This document shows positions 27,702 through 37,055 of a stretch of 64,000 nucleotides of DNA, in pieces. The notes under the pieces are model-generated. The model was not told the DNA's origin. It was given only the letters and a program-made list of their open reading frames with translations, and made no database searches. The position numbers and the translations under genes are program-made. The stretch comes from Phormidium tanganyikae FI6-MK23 (GTDB taxonomy: Bacteria; Cyanobacteriota; Cyanobacteriia; Leptolyngbyales; Leptolyngbyaceae). The stretch covers positions 62,001 through 126,000 of the forward strand of contig JAHHHU010000012.1 in the NCBI GenBank assembly GCA_019359175.1, given 5' to 3'. Position 1 is the stretch's first letter; every line of letters starts with the position of its first letter.

Positions 27702-27833
27702 TTAGTCTTCATGATCTTCAAACGGGTCATCCAAATTAGCGGAAGGTGGCCCAAACGCTGTATAAATCGCGAATCCAGTAATTCCCACAATCGCAGCACA
27801 GATCGAGATATTAAGAGCGTATGCGGTTTCCAT
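27702..27833 (-). CDS. psbN: Photosystem II assembly protein PsbN
   Basis: A 43-residue protein with one membrane helix. The translation is [18 protein letters not shown], then [25 protein letters not shown] (residues 19-43), with the diagnostic PsbN core [12 protein letters not shown] and the acidic DPFEDHED tail. In chloroplasts PsbN helps PSII reaction-centre assembly rather than being a stable subunit. psbN is often next to psbH; no psbH is seen here. It converges tightly on the alpha-mannosidase gene. Confidence 0.96.
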   Translation of the reverse strand: METAYALNISICAAIVGITGFAIYTAFGPPSANLDDPFEDHED

Positions 27834-27989
27834 GTTGAATGCAAAAAATGAGAGGAATGTCCCTATAGTATTACAAAATCCTTACAAAGATTAACAAATT
27901 GTCGAAACCTCCTTTCTATGCCTAAGGAGACTAGCAAAAGAACACTTCATTTGTTAAAGTAAACATCCTGCTAGGGATATAAACTCTCC

Positions 27990-28553
27990 ATGCTATTGAA
28001 CGAAAAGCAACAGCGAATCTTAGAAATCATTGATGCTGGAAATACGACAGGAGAGAGTATTGCCACCGCTATCGGCTCATCAATGCAAATGATTCGCTAC
28101 TACTTAGATACGCTGTCAGAAGATGGCTATCTCAAAGTTGCAAAAGTCTATGACAATGCCACGCGCGAATTTCAGGTGGTGCGGGCATATCTGACTGATA
28201 AAGGAAAAGCGTCGATCGTAAAAATTACGCCAGCGATCATCGAGCTTCCGGTAGAACCCGCAGACGATATTCAACAAATCATCCAAGCCCTCGATCGCAT
28301 TCAGCCGATCGTCGAAAAGCTACCAAGCGATCGAGCCGAGGTTGCCTGTGTCTATCTCGAAGATCTGCAAAACGAAATGAAAGTCGCTTACCGCCGCAAA
28401 CCCCAACGCATCAAAGCCTATTTTTTAGCGCTAGTCGGTACAGCCCTCCCCGTCGTTCAACACACGGGTCAGGCAGATTTATTTATTGAGAACATTCGGC
28501 TTCTATCGACTCAGTTAGATATTGCCGTCAGACTGCCTGAGAACGTTAGCTAG
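27990..28553 (+). CDS. Winged-helix DNA-binding domain protein of unknown function
   Basis: A 187-residue protein. Residues 1-70 look like a winged helix-turn-helix: EKQQRILEIIDAG, TTGESIATAIGSSMQMIRYYLDTL (split across helices 2 and 3) and EDGYLKVAKVYD forming the wing, as in MarR/ArsR-like regulators. The C-terminal 100 residues are helical, with no recognised motif, and may serve dimerization or effector binding. It begins 156 bp from the psbN start, in the divergent direction. Its 3' end overlaps the end of the uracil-DNA glycosylase gene by 8 bp. Target genes are unknown. Confidence 0.75.
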   Translation: MLLNEKQQRILEIIDAGNTTGESIATAIGSSMQMIRYYLDTLSEDGYLKVAKVYDNATREFQVVRAYLTDKGKASIVKITPAIIELPVEPADDIQQIIQALDRIQPIVEKLPSDRAEVACVYLEDLQNEMKVAYRRKPQRIKAYFLALVGTALPVVQHTGQADLFIENIRLLSTQLDIAVRLPENVS

Positions 28554-29241
28554 CCAGAACCTCGTCTAATTTTGCTCGAACCGCTTGGATATCCTGCCAC
28601 ATCAGCCATTTTGGTTGACCCTTCTCTTTCGATTGATTTCTCAACAGATAAGCAGGGTGAAAAATCGGCATATAAAAGCGATCGTCTTTCTCGATCCATT
28701 GCCCCCGAACTTTCGTAATCCCTTGCTTAATTCCGACCAGGGTTTTCATCGCAGTCGCTCCGGTTAATAAAATAATTTTCGGATCAACCATGCGGATCTG
28801 CTCAGACAAATACCCCCGACACGCTTCCGCTTCATCGGTCGTCGGAGTCCGATTTTCAGGAGGGCGACACTTCACCACGTTGCAGATAAAAACGTGCTCC
28901 TCAGTCGTGAGATGAACAGAGGCAAGAATACGATCGAGCAATTGCCCCGATCGACCGACAAACGGCATTCCAGTTTCGTCCTCAGTCTGTCCCGGACCTT
29001 CACCCACAATCATAATCGGTGCATTCAGATTGCCGCGCCCGATCACCGCACGAGTTCGAGACGCGCCCAAATCGCAGCGATGACAGCGATTACAATGTGC
29101 GCCCATCTGCTCCATTGTTTGATACGTGCCTGTTGGAATCGGAATCTTGGCGCTAGTCGGAATCAACTCCGGATCAAAACCGCTCGGAGTCGCTGGCTCC
29201 GCAGGCGCAATATCAAACAGGCTAATTTGTTCGTCGTTCAC
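28546..29241 (-). CDS. Uracil-DNA glycosylase, family 4 (Fe-S type)
   Basis: A 231-residue [4Fe-4S] uracil-DNA glycosylase of base-excision repair. Family 4 motifs are visible: the first cluster ligands Cys50 and Cys53 (HCNRC), motif 1 IMIVGEGPGQTEDETGMPFVG, here including GEGPG, then FICNVVKCRPPENRTP and EAEACRGYL with the other two Cys ligands, and the HPAYLLR motif near the end. The N-terminal 40 residues are a less conserved extension. It overlaps the convergent winged-helix gene by 8 bp. Confidence 0.95.
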   Translation of the reverse strand: MNDEQISLFDIAPAEPATPSGFDPELIPTSAKIPIPTGTYQTMEQMGAHCNRCHRCDLGASRTRAVIGRGNLNAPIMIVGEGPGQTEDETGMPFVGRSGQLLDRILASVHLTTEEHVFICNVVKCRPPENRTPTTDEAEACRGYLSEQIRMVDPKIILLTGATAMKTLVGIKQGITKVRGQWIEKDDRFYMPIFHPAYLLRNQSKEKGQPKWLMWQDIQAVRAKLDEVLAS

Positions 29242-29399
29242 GATGAATCCGTCGGCAGAATTTATTCAGTTCATAAATTCTAAGGGGAATCGGGGTGAAC
29301 TGGGTGCGATCGAAAGAAAGAAGATTAGAGGAATCCAGTCGTTTCTGGGTAGTGCCCTGACGGAAAGGCTGAGAGTTAGCAGTGAAGCCCAAGTAACTC

Positions 29400-30011
29400 T
29401 CAACGCAAAGAAGGTAACAACCTTTGCGCTGAGGTCGCAGACATCGGATGGTTATACAATACGCCTCCTGGTTCTTGATGAATCACTTGAGTAAGATTGC
29501 CCGTATCAACGCCCGCAAAGCCGCTATCCGTGATCAATTGAGCGACAATCGCTTTCGCCTCCGCATCATCGCCGCAGTAAAACAACGCATAAGGTTCAGA
29601 ACGATGTGCTTCATTCGCAAAGGTCGCAGTCGGAAGCGTATTGTAAGCTTTCACGACTTTCGCATTCGGGAGCTTTGCTGCAAGTTCTAAACCTGAGCTG
29701 GCATCAGGAACACGATGGATTTTGTCGTCTTCGCGCAGATAGGGATTCGTCGCATCGATCAGGATTTTGCGATCGAGCGATCCGGCAGCAGAAATTGCAT
29801 CATCGATCGTCGAGTAGTAGCAGGACAACAAAATCACATCTGCGAACTTTGCCGCTTCTGCAACCGTTCCCGCCTGCGTATTCTCTCCGGTCACTAACTC
29901 CGAAAGCTTCTCTGGATTGCGAGAACTAAAGAATACTTCATGTCCTGCTTTCGCCCAAAGAGTCCCGATCGTTCCCCCAATTCCCCCAGCCCCAATCACC
30001 CCAATCCTCAT
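29400..30011 (-). CDS. NADP-binding oxidoreductase, F420 reductase-like (NpdG type)
   Basis: A 203-residue Rossmann-fold protein of the NADPH-dependent F420 reductase/coenzyme F420-like family. The dinucleotide motif is IGVIGAGGIGGTIGTLWAKAG, here near the N-terminus, followed by FFSSRNPEKL, where the Ser-Arg pair suits NADPH. Further family features are VILLSCYYSTIDDA, LIDATNPYL and KAYNTLPTATF. True F420 use is not certain in cyanobacteria, so the cofactor partner remains open. It is 15 bp from fabG on the same strand, so the two may be cotranscribed. Confidence 0.85.
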   Translation of the reverse strand: MRIGVIGAGGIGGTIGTLWAKAGHEVFFSSRNPEKLSELVTGENTQAGTVAEAAKFADVILLSCYYSTIDDAISAAGSLDRKILIDATNPYLREDDKIHRVPDASSGLELAAKLPNAKVVKAYNTLPTATFANEAHRSEPYALFYCGDDAEAKAIVAQLITDSGFAGVDTGNLTQVIHQEPGGVLYNHPMSATSAQRLLPSLR

Positions 30012-30026
30012 GTTCCTCTCCTAATA

Positions 30027-30773
30027 TCACGCCATAACCATTCCACCATCCACATTCATCACTTGTCCTGTGATGTATCCCGCTGCTGGAGAAGCCGCCA
30101 GAAAGCGAATCATTTCTGCTACTTCTTCGGGCTTGCCGTAGCGATTCAATGGAATAAATTTGAGAATTTCATCGGTTTTCAAATCATTCGTCATGTCAGT
30201 TTCGATAAATCCAGGAGCAACTGCGTTCACCGTAATTCCGCGACTCGCTAACTCTTTCGCAACGGTTTTGGTAAACCCGATCACGCCCGCTTTTGCCGCA
30301 CTATAGTTTGCTTGTCCTGGATTTCCCATCTGTCCCGCGACCGAAGTAATGTTCACAATCCGCCCGCTCCGCTGCTTCAGCATAATTTTGCTCACGGCTC
30401 TGGTGCAGAGAAAAACTCCAGTCAGGTTTAAATCAATCACCGCTTGCCAGTCTTCAGGCTTCATTCTCAGCAGCAAGGTATCACGCGTGATTCCAGCGTT
30501 GTTCACCAAGACATCGACTCTGCCATACTTTTCCATTGTGGAATCGATTAAAGTATCCACTTGATCGGCTTTAGAAACATCGGCTTGAAGCGCGATCGCA
30601 TTTCCCCCATTTCCGGTAATCGCTGCTACAACTTCATCCGCCGCACCGCTGGAACTTGCATAATTCACGACGATCGCTGCCCCTTCGCTTGCGAGTGCCA
30701 ACGCGGTCGCTCGTCCAATTCCGCGCGATGCTCCCGTCACGATCGCCACTTTTCCTTGCAGTTGCCCTTCCAT
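30027..30773 (-). CDS. fabG: 3-oxoacyl-[acyl-carrier-protein] reductase
   Basis: A 248-residue short-chain dehydrogenase that reduces 3-oxoacyl-ACP in fatty acid elongation with NADPH. The cofactor motif is VTGASRGIGRATALALA, the NNAG motif is VLVNNAGITRD, the catalytic Ser is in NITSVAGQMGN, and YSAAK supplies Tyr and Lys. The C-terminal GYITGQVMNVDGGMVM is typical of FabG. Length is the usual 245-250 residues. Confidence 0.93.
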   Translation of the reverse strand: MEGQLQGKVAIVTGASRGIGRATALALASEGAAIVVNYASSSGAADEVVAAITGNGGNAIALQADVSKADQVDTLIDSTMEKYGRVDVLVNNAGITRDTLLLRMKPEDWQAVIDLNLTGVFLCTRAVSKIMLKQRSGRIVNITSVAGQMGNPGQANYSAAKAGVIGFTKTVAKELASRGITVNAVAPGFIETDMTNDLKTDEILKFIPLNRYGKPEEVAEMIRFLAASPAAGYITGQVMNVDGGMVMA

Positions 30774-30930
30774 AAATCCTAGCCTGATATAAACGTGCGA
30801 ATCTGATCATATCGGGATCGAGTAAACGCAGATCAGCTAAATTCCGGTTTTCATTGCAGCGATGATGGTGGATATATTTTGTTTGCTACTGTGGGCACGT
30901 CGATTAGAACATCAAAGCGGAGATCTCGCT

Positions 30931-32001
30931 ATGCCGTTGTTCGTAGACATTCAAAAACAACTGACGAGCTATCCACTCAGGATTGTGTTTGACTTGAAGC
31001 AGAATACGCTTGGCATTTTGGGAGGTTCTGGATCGGGCAAGAGCATGACACTACGCTGTATTGCAGGAATCGAAACACCGGATCAGGGGCGAATTGTTTT
31101 GAACGATCGAGTTTTATTTGATTCAGAACGCGGAATTAATGTGCCGATTCGCGATCGACGAGTCGGATTTGTGTTTCAAAACTATGCTTTATTTCCACAT
31201 TTGACAGTCGCACAGAATATTGTCTACGGCTTGCAGCATTTGAAGCGGACAGAACAGCGATCGAGATTGGCAGAACAAATCGAGAAGCTTCATCTACAAG
31301 GACTTGAGCATCGCTATCCGCAGCAAATTTCAGGCGGACAGCAGCAACGAGTCGCACTCGCAAGAGCTTTAGCAATTAAACCTGAAGTCTTACTCTTAGA
31401 TGAGCCTTTTTCGGCATTAGATACTTATCTACGGAGTCGGTTACAAGAACAACTTGCAGAAGCATTAGCAACGTATTCAGGTGTAACGTTGTTTGTGACG
31501 CATAACTTAGAGGAAGTGTATGGAATTTGCCAGGAAATTTTAGTCGTTTCGGATGGTAAGCAGATAGCTTATGACTGCAAAGAGGCAATCTTCGATCGAC
31601 CTAAGACTTACACCGTGGCACAAATTACGGGATGTAAAAACTTTTCTCAGGCGCGTCGGGTGAATGCGGCGCAGATTGAAGCGATCGACTGGGGCTGTGT
31701 GTTAGATGTCGTGGAACCGATTCCCAACAATTTTGCTTGTGTTGGAATTCGTGCCCATCATTTAGCGTTTTCCGAAGATGCGATTCAGATCAATACGTTT
31801 CCCTGTTGGGTGACGAAAACACGGGAAACACCACATCGGACAACGATCTATCTAAAATTGAATCGTCCGCCAACGCATTCGCTGGATTATCATGTGCAGG
31901 CGGAATTGTTTAAGGAGCGGTGGGCGATGGTGAAGGATCAGCCGCTGCCTTGGTTGGTACGGTTTGATCCGTTGCGATTGTTTATGATGCGATCGCCTTA
32001 A
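30931..32001 (+). CDS. Sulfate/molybdate-type ABC transporter ATP-binding protein
   Basis: A 356-residue ABC ATPase. Walker A is LGGSGSGKSMTLRCIAG, the signature is QISGGQQQRVALARAL (Ile instead of the usual Leu), Walker B is VLLLDEPFSALD, and the H-loop is FVTHNLEEV. The C-terminal 120 residues resemble a TOBE-like regulatory extension as in ModC/CysA. I chose ATG 30931 because GGAG lies 8 bp upstream; an earlier in-frame ATG at 30862 adds a hydrophobic leader. No permease or binding protein is adjacent, so partners must be elsewhere. Molybdate specificity is an inference from similarity to ModC. Confidence 0.88.
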   Translation: MPLFVDIQKQLTSYPLRIVFDLKQNTLGILGGSGSGKSMTLRCIAGIETPDQGRIVLNDRVLFDSERGINVPIRDRRVGFVFQNYALFPHLTVAQNIVYGLQHLKRTEQRSRLAEQIEKLHLQGLEHRYPQQISGGQQQRVALARALAIKPEVLLLDEPFSALDTYLRSRLQEQLAEALATYSGVTLFVTHNLEEVYGICQEILVVSDGKQIAYDCKEAIFDRPKTYTVAQITGCKNFSQARRVNAAQIEAIDWGCVLDVVEPIPNNFACVGIRAHHLAFSEDAIQINTFPCWVTKTRETPHRTTIYLKLNRPPTHSLDYHVQAELFKERWAMVKDQPLPWLVRFDPLRLFMMRSP

Positions 32002-32127
32002 AAATCGTGAAAAGATGATTAACTCCCTCAAGTTCGGTTTATTTTTTTCCTCAATGGGGAGTAGGATGGCTTCTATTGCGCTCCCTTAGATTTCAAGATC
32101 GCATTCTTTGCAGTTTTACACGCACCT

Positions 32128-33996
32128 ATGACCAGAGATCGCGGCATTCCCAATCGTCGGAACCGTAAACCGTCTCCCCCTCGTCGAGCGACCGGGCAGA
32201 CGATTCAAGCGATGAAAGAGCGCCCTCCGAAAAAAGGAAAGCCGGATCGAATGACGATCGTCGATCGATTTCATCAAGCTCGAAAATGGCTGATGACCGA
32301 TTGGCGGGCGATGATCGCGCTCTCGCTCGTGCTGACAGGAAGCGCAACGGCATTATCGATCGCGTTTCTGTTCAAGCTCCCAGCGGTTCCAAACTGCCCG
32401 TCGATTTTTTGGCCCCTCGCCTCTGCTTCCCTACGATTGCACTGCGCCGAAATTGCAGCAGGTAAACGCACGACCAAAGATTTATTAGAAGCGATCGAGC
32501 TTGTCAAAAGCCTGCCGCCGGATCACCCACTGCACGACGAAGCAAAGCGATTGATCGAACTCTGGGCGCAAGAAATTCTCGATTTGGGTGAAGAAGCGTT
32601 CCAAGCTGGAAAACTAGACGACGCAATCAGCACCGCGAAAAAGGTTCCTAAAATTGGCAGTGCCTATACGCAAGTCGAAGACAAGATCAAACGCTGGCAA
32701 GGAATCTGGACATCTGCCGAATTGCTCTACCGCAAAGCAGAAGACGCGCTACGAAACCAGAACTGGCGCTTGGCATTGACCGAAGCAGGACGATTATTAT
32801 CGATCGATAACACCTTCTGGCAAACGACCAAATATCAAGAAATTAGCGGCAAAATCACGGCAACGCGCGAAGACATCACCAAGATCGCCAAAGCCAAAAA
32901 TCTAGTCGAATCAGGCGGATTGCAGAATTTCCAAGAAGCGCTCAAACTTCTTTCCAGCATTAATGACAAGAGCTACGTTTACCAAGGCGCACAAGAAGCG
33001 ATCTCGGATGTCGGTAAGAAAATGCTGGATCTGGCAGATGCGGCACTCGATCGTAAAGATCTCACCACTGCGCTCGACGTGATCAAGCAGATTCCGCCCG
33101 CTGCCAACTTGCAGAAAGAAGTCGAAGATTTTGAAGTTTTGGCAAATGCGATCGGGCGAGTTTGGAACGGTGCGCCGGAAGATTATGATGCCGCGATCGT
33201 TCAAGCTCAAAAAATCGGCTCTGATCGTCCTTCTTACAACAAGGCTCAGAAGCTAATCGCTCAATGGCAAGCTGAAAAAGGCGATACGGCTCAACTCAAT
33301 CGCGCCCGTCAACTGGCACAATCGACTCGACCCGAAGATTTACAAGCCGCGATCGACACCGCTTCTCAGATTCCAAGTTCCAGTCCGAAATCGAAAGAAG
33401 CCCGTCAACTGATTGACCAAATTACCACCGATGTTCAGAGCAAAGAAGATCGTCCGTTGATTGATCAAGCCGATCAGGTTGCAAATCGGGGCGATGCGAG
33501 TTCTCTACAGCAAGCGATCGACCTTCTAAATCGAATTTCGTCGCGTCGCGCTTTGGGGGGAGAAGCGGCAGACAAACGGCGACAATATGCGAGTCAGCTT
33601 CAGGCGATTCGCGACCGAGAACGGGCGTTAAACGAAGCCGCTCAACCTTCCCCGTCGCCTTCGATCGATCCGTCCGTTCAGAATCGGATTCAAGACACTG
33701 CCTCAGCGGAGCAGGCTTTACAAGAAGCAAAAGCTGCTGCAAATGGGGGCACAGTCGATTCGGTTGCAGATGCCATTCGTAAAGCTGATGGCGTGGCGAT
33801 TTCGAGCCCGATGCGGCAAGAAGCGCAATCGCTGATGGATCAATGGAGTCAGCAACTTTTGCAAACCGCGATGTCGCAAGCCAGCGCTGATCCAGCAGGA
33901 GCAATTGCGATCGCTCAAAAAATCCCGCTTGGCACGAACGCCCACGACCAAGCACAATCCCTCATTCAACTTTGGCAACAGGGGTTAAGACGCTAA
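32128..33996 (+). CDS. Single-pass membrane protein with about ten degenerate helical repeats
   Basis: A 622-residue protein of unknown function. The first 60 residues are basic and disordered-looking, and a membrane helix spans about 61-83. The rest is helical and made of a degenerate unit of about 32 residues with the pattern AI..A..IP..SP...EA..LI..W. Recognisable copies start near residues 119, 164, 212, 268, 312, 353, 405, 460, 546 and 590. The first and last copies are closest to consensus (AIELVKSLPPDHPLHDEAKR and AIAIAQKIPLGTNAHDQAQS). A Pro/Ser linker lies near 505-515. The fold is probably TPR-like and extracytoplasmic (inference). No enzyme motif is seen. Confidence 0.8.
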   Translation: MTRDRGIPNRRNRKPSPPRRATGQTIQAMKERPPKKGKPDRMTIVDRFHQARKWLMTDWRAMIALSLVLTGSATALSIAFLFKLPAVPNCPSIFWPLASASLRLHCAEIAAGKRTTKDLLEAIELVKSLPPDHPLHDEAKRLIELWAQEILDLGEEAFQAGKLDDAISTAKKVPKIGSAYTQVEDKIKRWQGIWTSAELLYRKAEDALRNQNWRLALTEAGRLLSIDNTFWQTTKYQEISGKITATREDITKIAKAKNLVESGGLQNFQEALKLLSSINDKSYVYQGAQEAISDVGKKMLDLADAALDRKDLTTALDVIKQIPPAANLQKEVEDFEVLANAIGRVWNGAPEDYDAAIVQAQKIGSDRPSYNKAQKLIAQWQAEKGDTAQLNRARQLAQSTRPEDLQAAIDTASQIPSSSPKSKEARQLIDQITTDVQSKEDRPLIDQADQVANRGDASSLQQAIDLLNRISSRRALGGEAADKRRQYASQLQAIRDRERALNEAAQPSPSPSIDPSVQNRIQDTASAEQALQEAKAAANGGTVDSVADAIRKADGVAISSPMRQEAQSLMDQWSQQLLQTAMSQASADPAGAIAIAQKIPLGTNAHDQAQSLIQLWQQGLRR

Positions 33997-34024
33997 GGAA
34001 CATGATTGATGATTGCCGAAGTCT

Positions 34025-34082
34025 TCGCCCTCATCCCCTAGCCCCTTCTCCCAAATTGGGAGAAGATTGGGGTGAGGGCGAG
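34025..34082. repeat. Palindromic dispersed repeat of a common cyanobacterial type
   Basis: The left arm tcgccctcatcccctagcc and cttctcccaa pairs imperfectly with ttgggagaag and attggggtgagggcga. The central TTCTCCCAAATTGGGAGAA is perfectly paired. It lies between the 3' ends of two convergent genes and could act as a two-way terminator. Repeats of this kind (CCCTCATCCCC...TTCTCCC) are familiar from many cyanobacterial genomes. Confidence 0.8.
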
Positions 34083-34103
34083 ACAACCCTGCAAGGATGG
34101 AAT

Positions 34104-35621
34104 TTATTTGATCCGCGATTCTAACGCCTCGATCTGACGCACCACCGTTAACGCGGAATAACTCACGCCTGCGGTTCCTTCTCCCGGATGCGTCGAATCT
34201 CCAACCAGCCAAAGATTCCGAACAGGAGTGCGATTCGCAAACCCAAATGGACCGAAGGTCGGAATCCGCTGCCCAACGCCGCCCACAATTCCATCTGCTC
34301 GTGCAGTAAAATGCTGAAACGTCCGAGGAGTCGCCGCTTCTTGATACACGATCGTATCGGGATTCAGCGTGAAATATTTTCCTAATTTCCCGATCGCTTC
34401 CGCTGCGTATCGCTGCTTCATGTCTTCATAATCATCGCTATTTTTCCAAGCGCCTGTATCGGTGAACGATGAAGCGATGATCGTAGCTTTTCCAGTGGGT
34501 GCGCGTCCGTCTCCTTCGTGGCTAACGGAAACAAACAGCGAATTATTTTCACCGATCACGCCTTCGTAATCGTAGAGAAACTGCAGATGGGGCGGACAAT
34601 CGGCGGGAATCGCAGATCGATCGACTCCCAAATAAATCACAAACGCACCCGAAGAAGGCGGCAGCTTCTCGACTCGATGTCGATAGCCTGGAGGGGCAGT
34701 CTCTCCTAAGAGTTCCACTAAATTTTGTACCGTGACATTGGCAACAACGTGATCAGCGGGTTCTGTCCACGATTCTCTAGTTTTTTGATTGCGGATGGTC
34801 ACGCCCGTCGTTCGTCCCGATTCAGTCTGGATTTGCTCAACCGTGTGCCGCATCAGAAGCTTACCGTTGTCACGTTTGAGCGATTCGACTAAGCGATCGC
34901 TTAAAGCCTGCATACTGCCTTGGAGGTGAAATAATCCCTGTGGAGCTTGAGACACACTTAAAGCAGTCGCCGCATATAGCAGCGCAGTCTCATCGGCATC
35001 GACTTGGGAATACAGTTTCAGTTGCAGATCGAGAAAGGTGCGGAGTCGTCGATCGTTTGCCAATCTGTAGCCTCGGAGCGCATCGCCCACGGTCGAAAAC
35101 GTATGCGGCAAAGTCAGTAACGTATCAGGTCGAACCGCTTTCGTCAGTTGCCACAAATCCCAAATATTTCGAGGCGGCAGAACCGGATCGCGCGATTGAA
35201 ACGCCCAACTATAGCGGAATAAATCATTCAACAACTGCCAAAACGGTTCGCTTCCGGGGAATTGGCGCTGGCGTTCTGCTTTCCACTGCTCCGGATCGCG
35301 CCACACTCGAATCGGCTCAGTTTCACCGGGAAGAAAAACAGCGCAAGCCGGATCACAATCAGTTGCGGAAGGAGGGTTGATCGCTAATTCTGAAAAAATT
35401 CGATGATGAATGCCGCCCGGTTCTAGTCCTGCAACTTGAGTAGCACCAACATCGAAGGTAAATTCTTGTCGTTTAAATGTCGAAGCACAGCCCCCCGGTA
35501 CAAGTGCCTGATCCAGCGTCAGAACTTCGTAGCCACGATGGGCAAGCAGCGCCGCCGCCGTTAAGCCACCAATTCCCGCACCCACGACAACAACTTTGTT
35601 TGGGGTCAATTTGCTCTGCAT
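34104..35621 (-). CDS. crtD: CrtI-family carotenoid C-3',4' desaturase CrtD
   Basis: A 505-residue FAD-dependent phytoene-desaturase-like enzyme. The FAD motif is VVVVGAGIGGLTAAALLAHRG with LVPGGCASTFKR directly after. FTFDVGATQVAGLEPGG is a CrtD-type variant of the family's substrate-entry motif. The end shows LWLVGDSTHPGEGTAGVSYS. In cyanobacteria CrtD forms the C-3',4' double bond in myxoxanthophyll synthesis. Length and the N- and C-terminal motifs fit CrtD better than phytoene or zeta-carotene desaturase or CrtO, but I cannot test this by tree. A repeat lies just after its stop. Confidence 0.85.
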   Translation of the reverse strand: MQSKLTPNKVVVVGAGIGGLTAAALLAHRGYEVLTLDQALVPGGCASTFKRQEFTFDVGATQVAGLEPGGIHHRIFSELAINPPSATDCDPACAVFLPGETEPIRVWRDPEQWKAERQRQFPGSEPFWQLLNDLFRYSWAFQSRDPVLPPRNIWDLWQLTKAVRPDTLLTLPHTFSTVGDALRGYRLANDRRLRTFLDLQLKLYSQVDADETALLYAATALSVSQAPQGLFHLQGSMQALSDRLVESLKRDNGKLLMRHTVEQIQTESGRTTGVTIRNQKTRESWTEPADHVVANVTVQNLVELLGETAPPGYRHRVEKLPPSSGAFVIYLGVDRSAIPADCPPHLQFLYDYEGVIGENNSLFVSVSHEGDGRAPTGKATIIASSFTDTGAWKNSDDYEDMKQRYAAEAIGKLGKYFTLNPDTIVYQEAATPRTFQHFTARADGIVGGVGQRIPTFGPFGFANRTPVRNLWLVGDSTHPGEGTAGVSYSALTVVRQIEALESRIK

Positions 35622-35777
35622 TACTTAACATTCTTTGGCATCACAATCTTATTGTAAAGAATTGTGGAACAGAGCGGGTAAACCAGAAGATGAGACTTTC
35701 ACGAGAATTCTGCCGATTTTAGGTGCGAATTCCGGCTTTGCAAACACTAAGATAGGTGAAGCACGTCACAGAACGCC

Positions 35778-37052
35778 ATGACTTCAACGCTAATTCGATC
35801 GCCCAAGTTAAACGCGCCCACAATTCATCGCCTTGCCAACGGCTTAACGATCATCGCTGAACAGATTCCCGTTGATGCGGTGAATTTAAACGTCTGGCTG
35901 GATGTCGGTTCAGCCGTTGAATCCGATGCGATCAATGGGATGGCTCACTTTTTGGAACACATGGTTTTCAAAGGAACCGATCGACTCCAGAGCGGCGAGT
36001 TTGAGCAACAGATCGAACAGTGTGGAGCCGTGACCAATGCCGCGACCAGTCAGGACTACACGCACTATTACATTACAACCGCGCCGAAAGATTTCGCGAC
36101 TCTCGCACCGCTGCAAATGGATGTCGTGCTGAATGCGCGAATTCCAGAGGACGGTTTCGATCGAGAACGGTTTGTCGTGCTAGAAGAAATTCGTCGATCG
36201 CAAGATAACGCCCGTCGTCGCACCTACCAACACTTGTCAGAAATGGCGTTTGAAACGTTACCGTATCGCCGCCAAGTTTTAGGCCCAGCTTCAGTCATCG
36301 AAAATCTTAGCGCTCAACAAATGCGCGATTTTCATTCGGGTTGGTATCAACCTCGCTCGATGACTGCTGTAGCTGTGGGAAATCTCCCCATCGATCAACT
36401 GATTCAAATCGTCGAAGGAAGTGTCGCTCATTTCATGCCTACCGCTGTCCCAAAACGCAATCAACTGACTCCAGAACAGCCTTTCACCGAAATCGTTCGA
36501 CACGAACACAGCGATCCGAGTCTGACACAAGCTCGATTGATGATTCTTTGGCGCGTTCCAGGACTCGATCAACTACAACAAACCTACGCGCTAGATGGAT
36601 TAGCTAGCATTCTCGGACATGGGAGAACGGCACGACTCGTTAAAGACCTACGAGAAGAACGCGGATTGGTTTCCAGCGTGTCTACGAGCAATATGACCTA
36701 CCGCCATCAAGGGGTTTTCTGCATTTCGGCTCAGTTACCCATTGAGAATATTGAAGCGGTGGAAGCGGCGATCGTGTCACACATTCAAGCTTTGCAGTCT
36801 GAACTCGTGACCGGAGCCGAAGTCGATCGCGTTCAGACGCAAGTGGCAAATCATTTCACCTTCGGAAATGAGACACCGAGCGATCGTTCTGGTTTGTACG
36901 GCTACTATCAAACTTTAGTCGGTGACTTAGAGCCAGCGTTCAACTATCCGGCTTACATTCAATCGCTGTCTGCAACGGATCTGCAAAAAGCTGCTCAAAC
37001 GTACTTGCCAACTGAGGCTTACGGTTGCGTGATTGTGAAACCAGGAAAGTAG
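35778..37052 (+). CDS. M16 family zinc peptidase (processing peptidase-like)
   Basis: A 424-residue insulinase-superfamily peptidase. The inverted zinc motif HxxEH is intact as His57-Glu60-His61 in MAHFLEHMVFKG, and the distal Glu lies in FVVLEEIRRSQDNARR. The second M16C half (about 190-420) has the LMILWRVPG and LVKDLREERGLV segments that position substrate. Cyanobacterial M16 proteins often occur as an active and inactive pair, but no partner is adjacent. No signal peptide is seen. It lies 4 bp before the fructosamine kinase gene, so the two are likely cotranscribed. Confidence 0.93.
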   Translation: MTSTLIRSPKLNAPTIHRLANGLTIIAEQIPVDAVNLNVWLDVGSAVESDAINGMAHFLEHMVFKGTDRLQSGEFEQQIEQCGAVTNAATSQDYTHYYITTAPKDFATLAPLQMDVVLNARIPEDGFDRERFVVLEEIRRSQDNARRRTYQHLSEMAFETLPYRRQVLGPASVIENLSAQQMRDFHSGWYQPRSMTAVAVGNLPIDQLIQIVEGSVAHFMPTAVPKRNQLTPEQPFTEIVRHEHSDPSLTQARLMILWRVPGLDQLQQTYALDGLASILGHGRTARLVKDLREERGLVSSVSTSNMTYRHQGVFCISAQLPIENIEAVEAAIVSHIQALQSELVTGAEVDRVQTQVANHFTFGNETPSDRSGLYGYYQTLVGDLEPAFNYPAYIQSLSATDLQKAAQTYLPTEAYGCVIVKPGK

Positions 37053-37055
37053 AAA

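Noticed and set aside
27834..27989. psbH next to psbN
   Set aside because: I translated the region on both strands and found no PsbH-like sequence.
34025..34082. CRISPR repeat
   Set aside because: It is a single palindromic unit with no spacer series.
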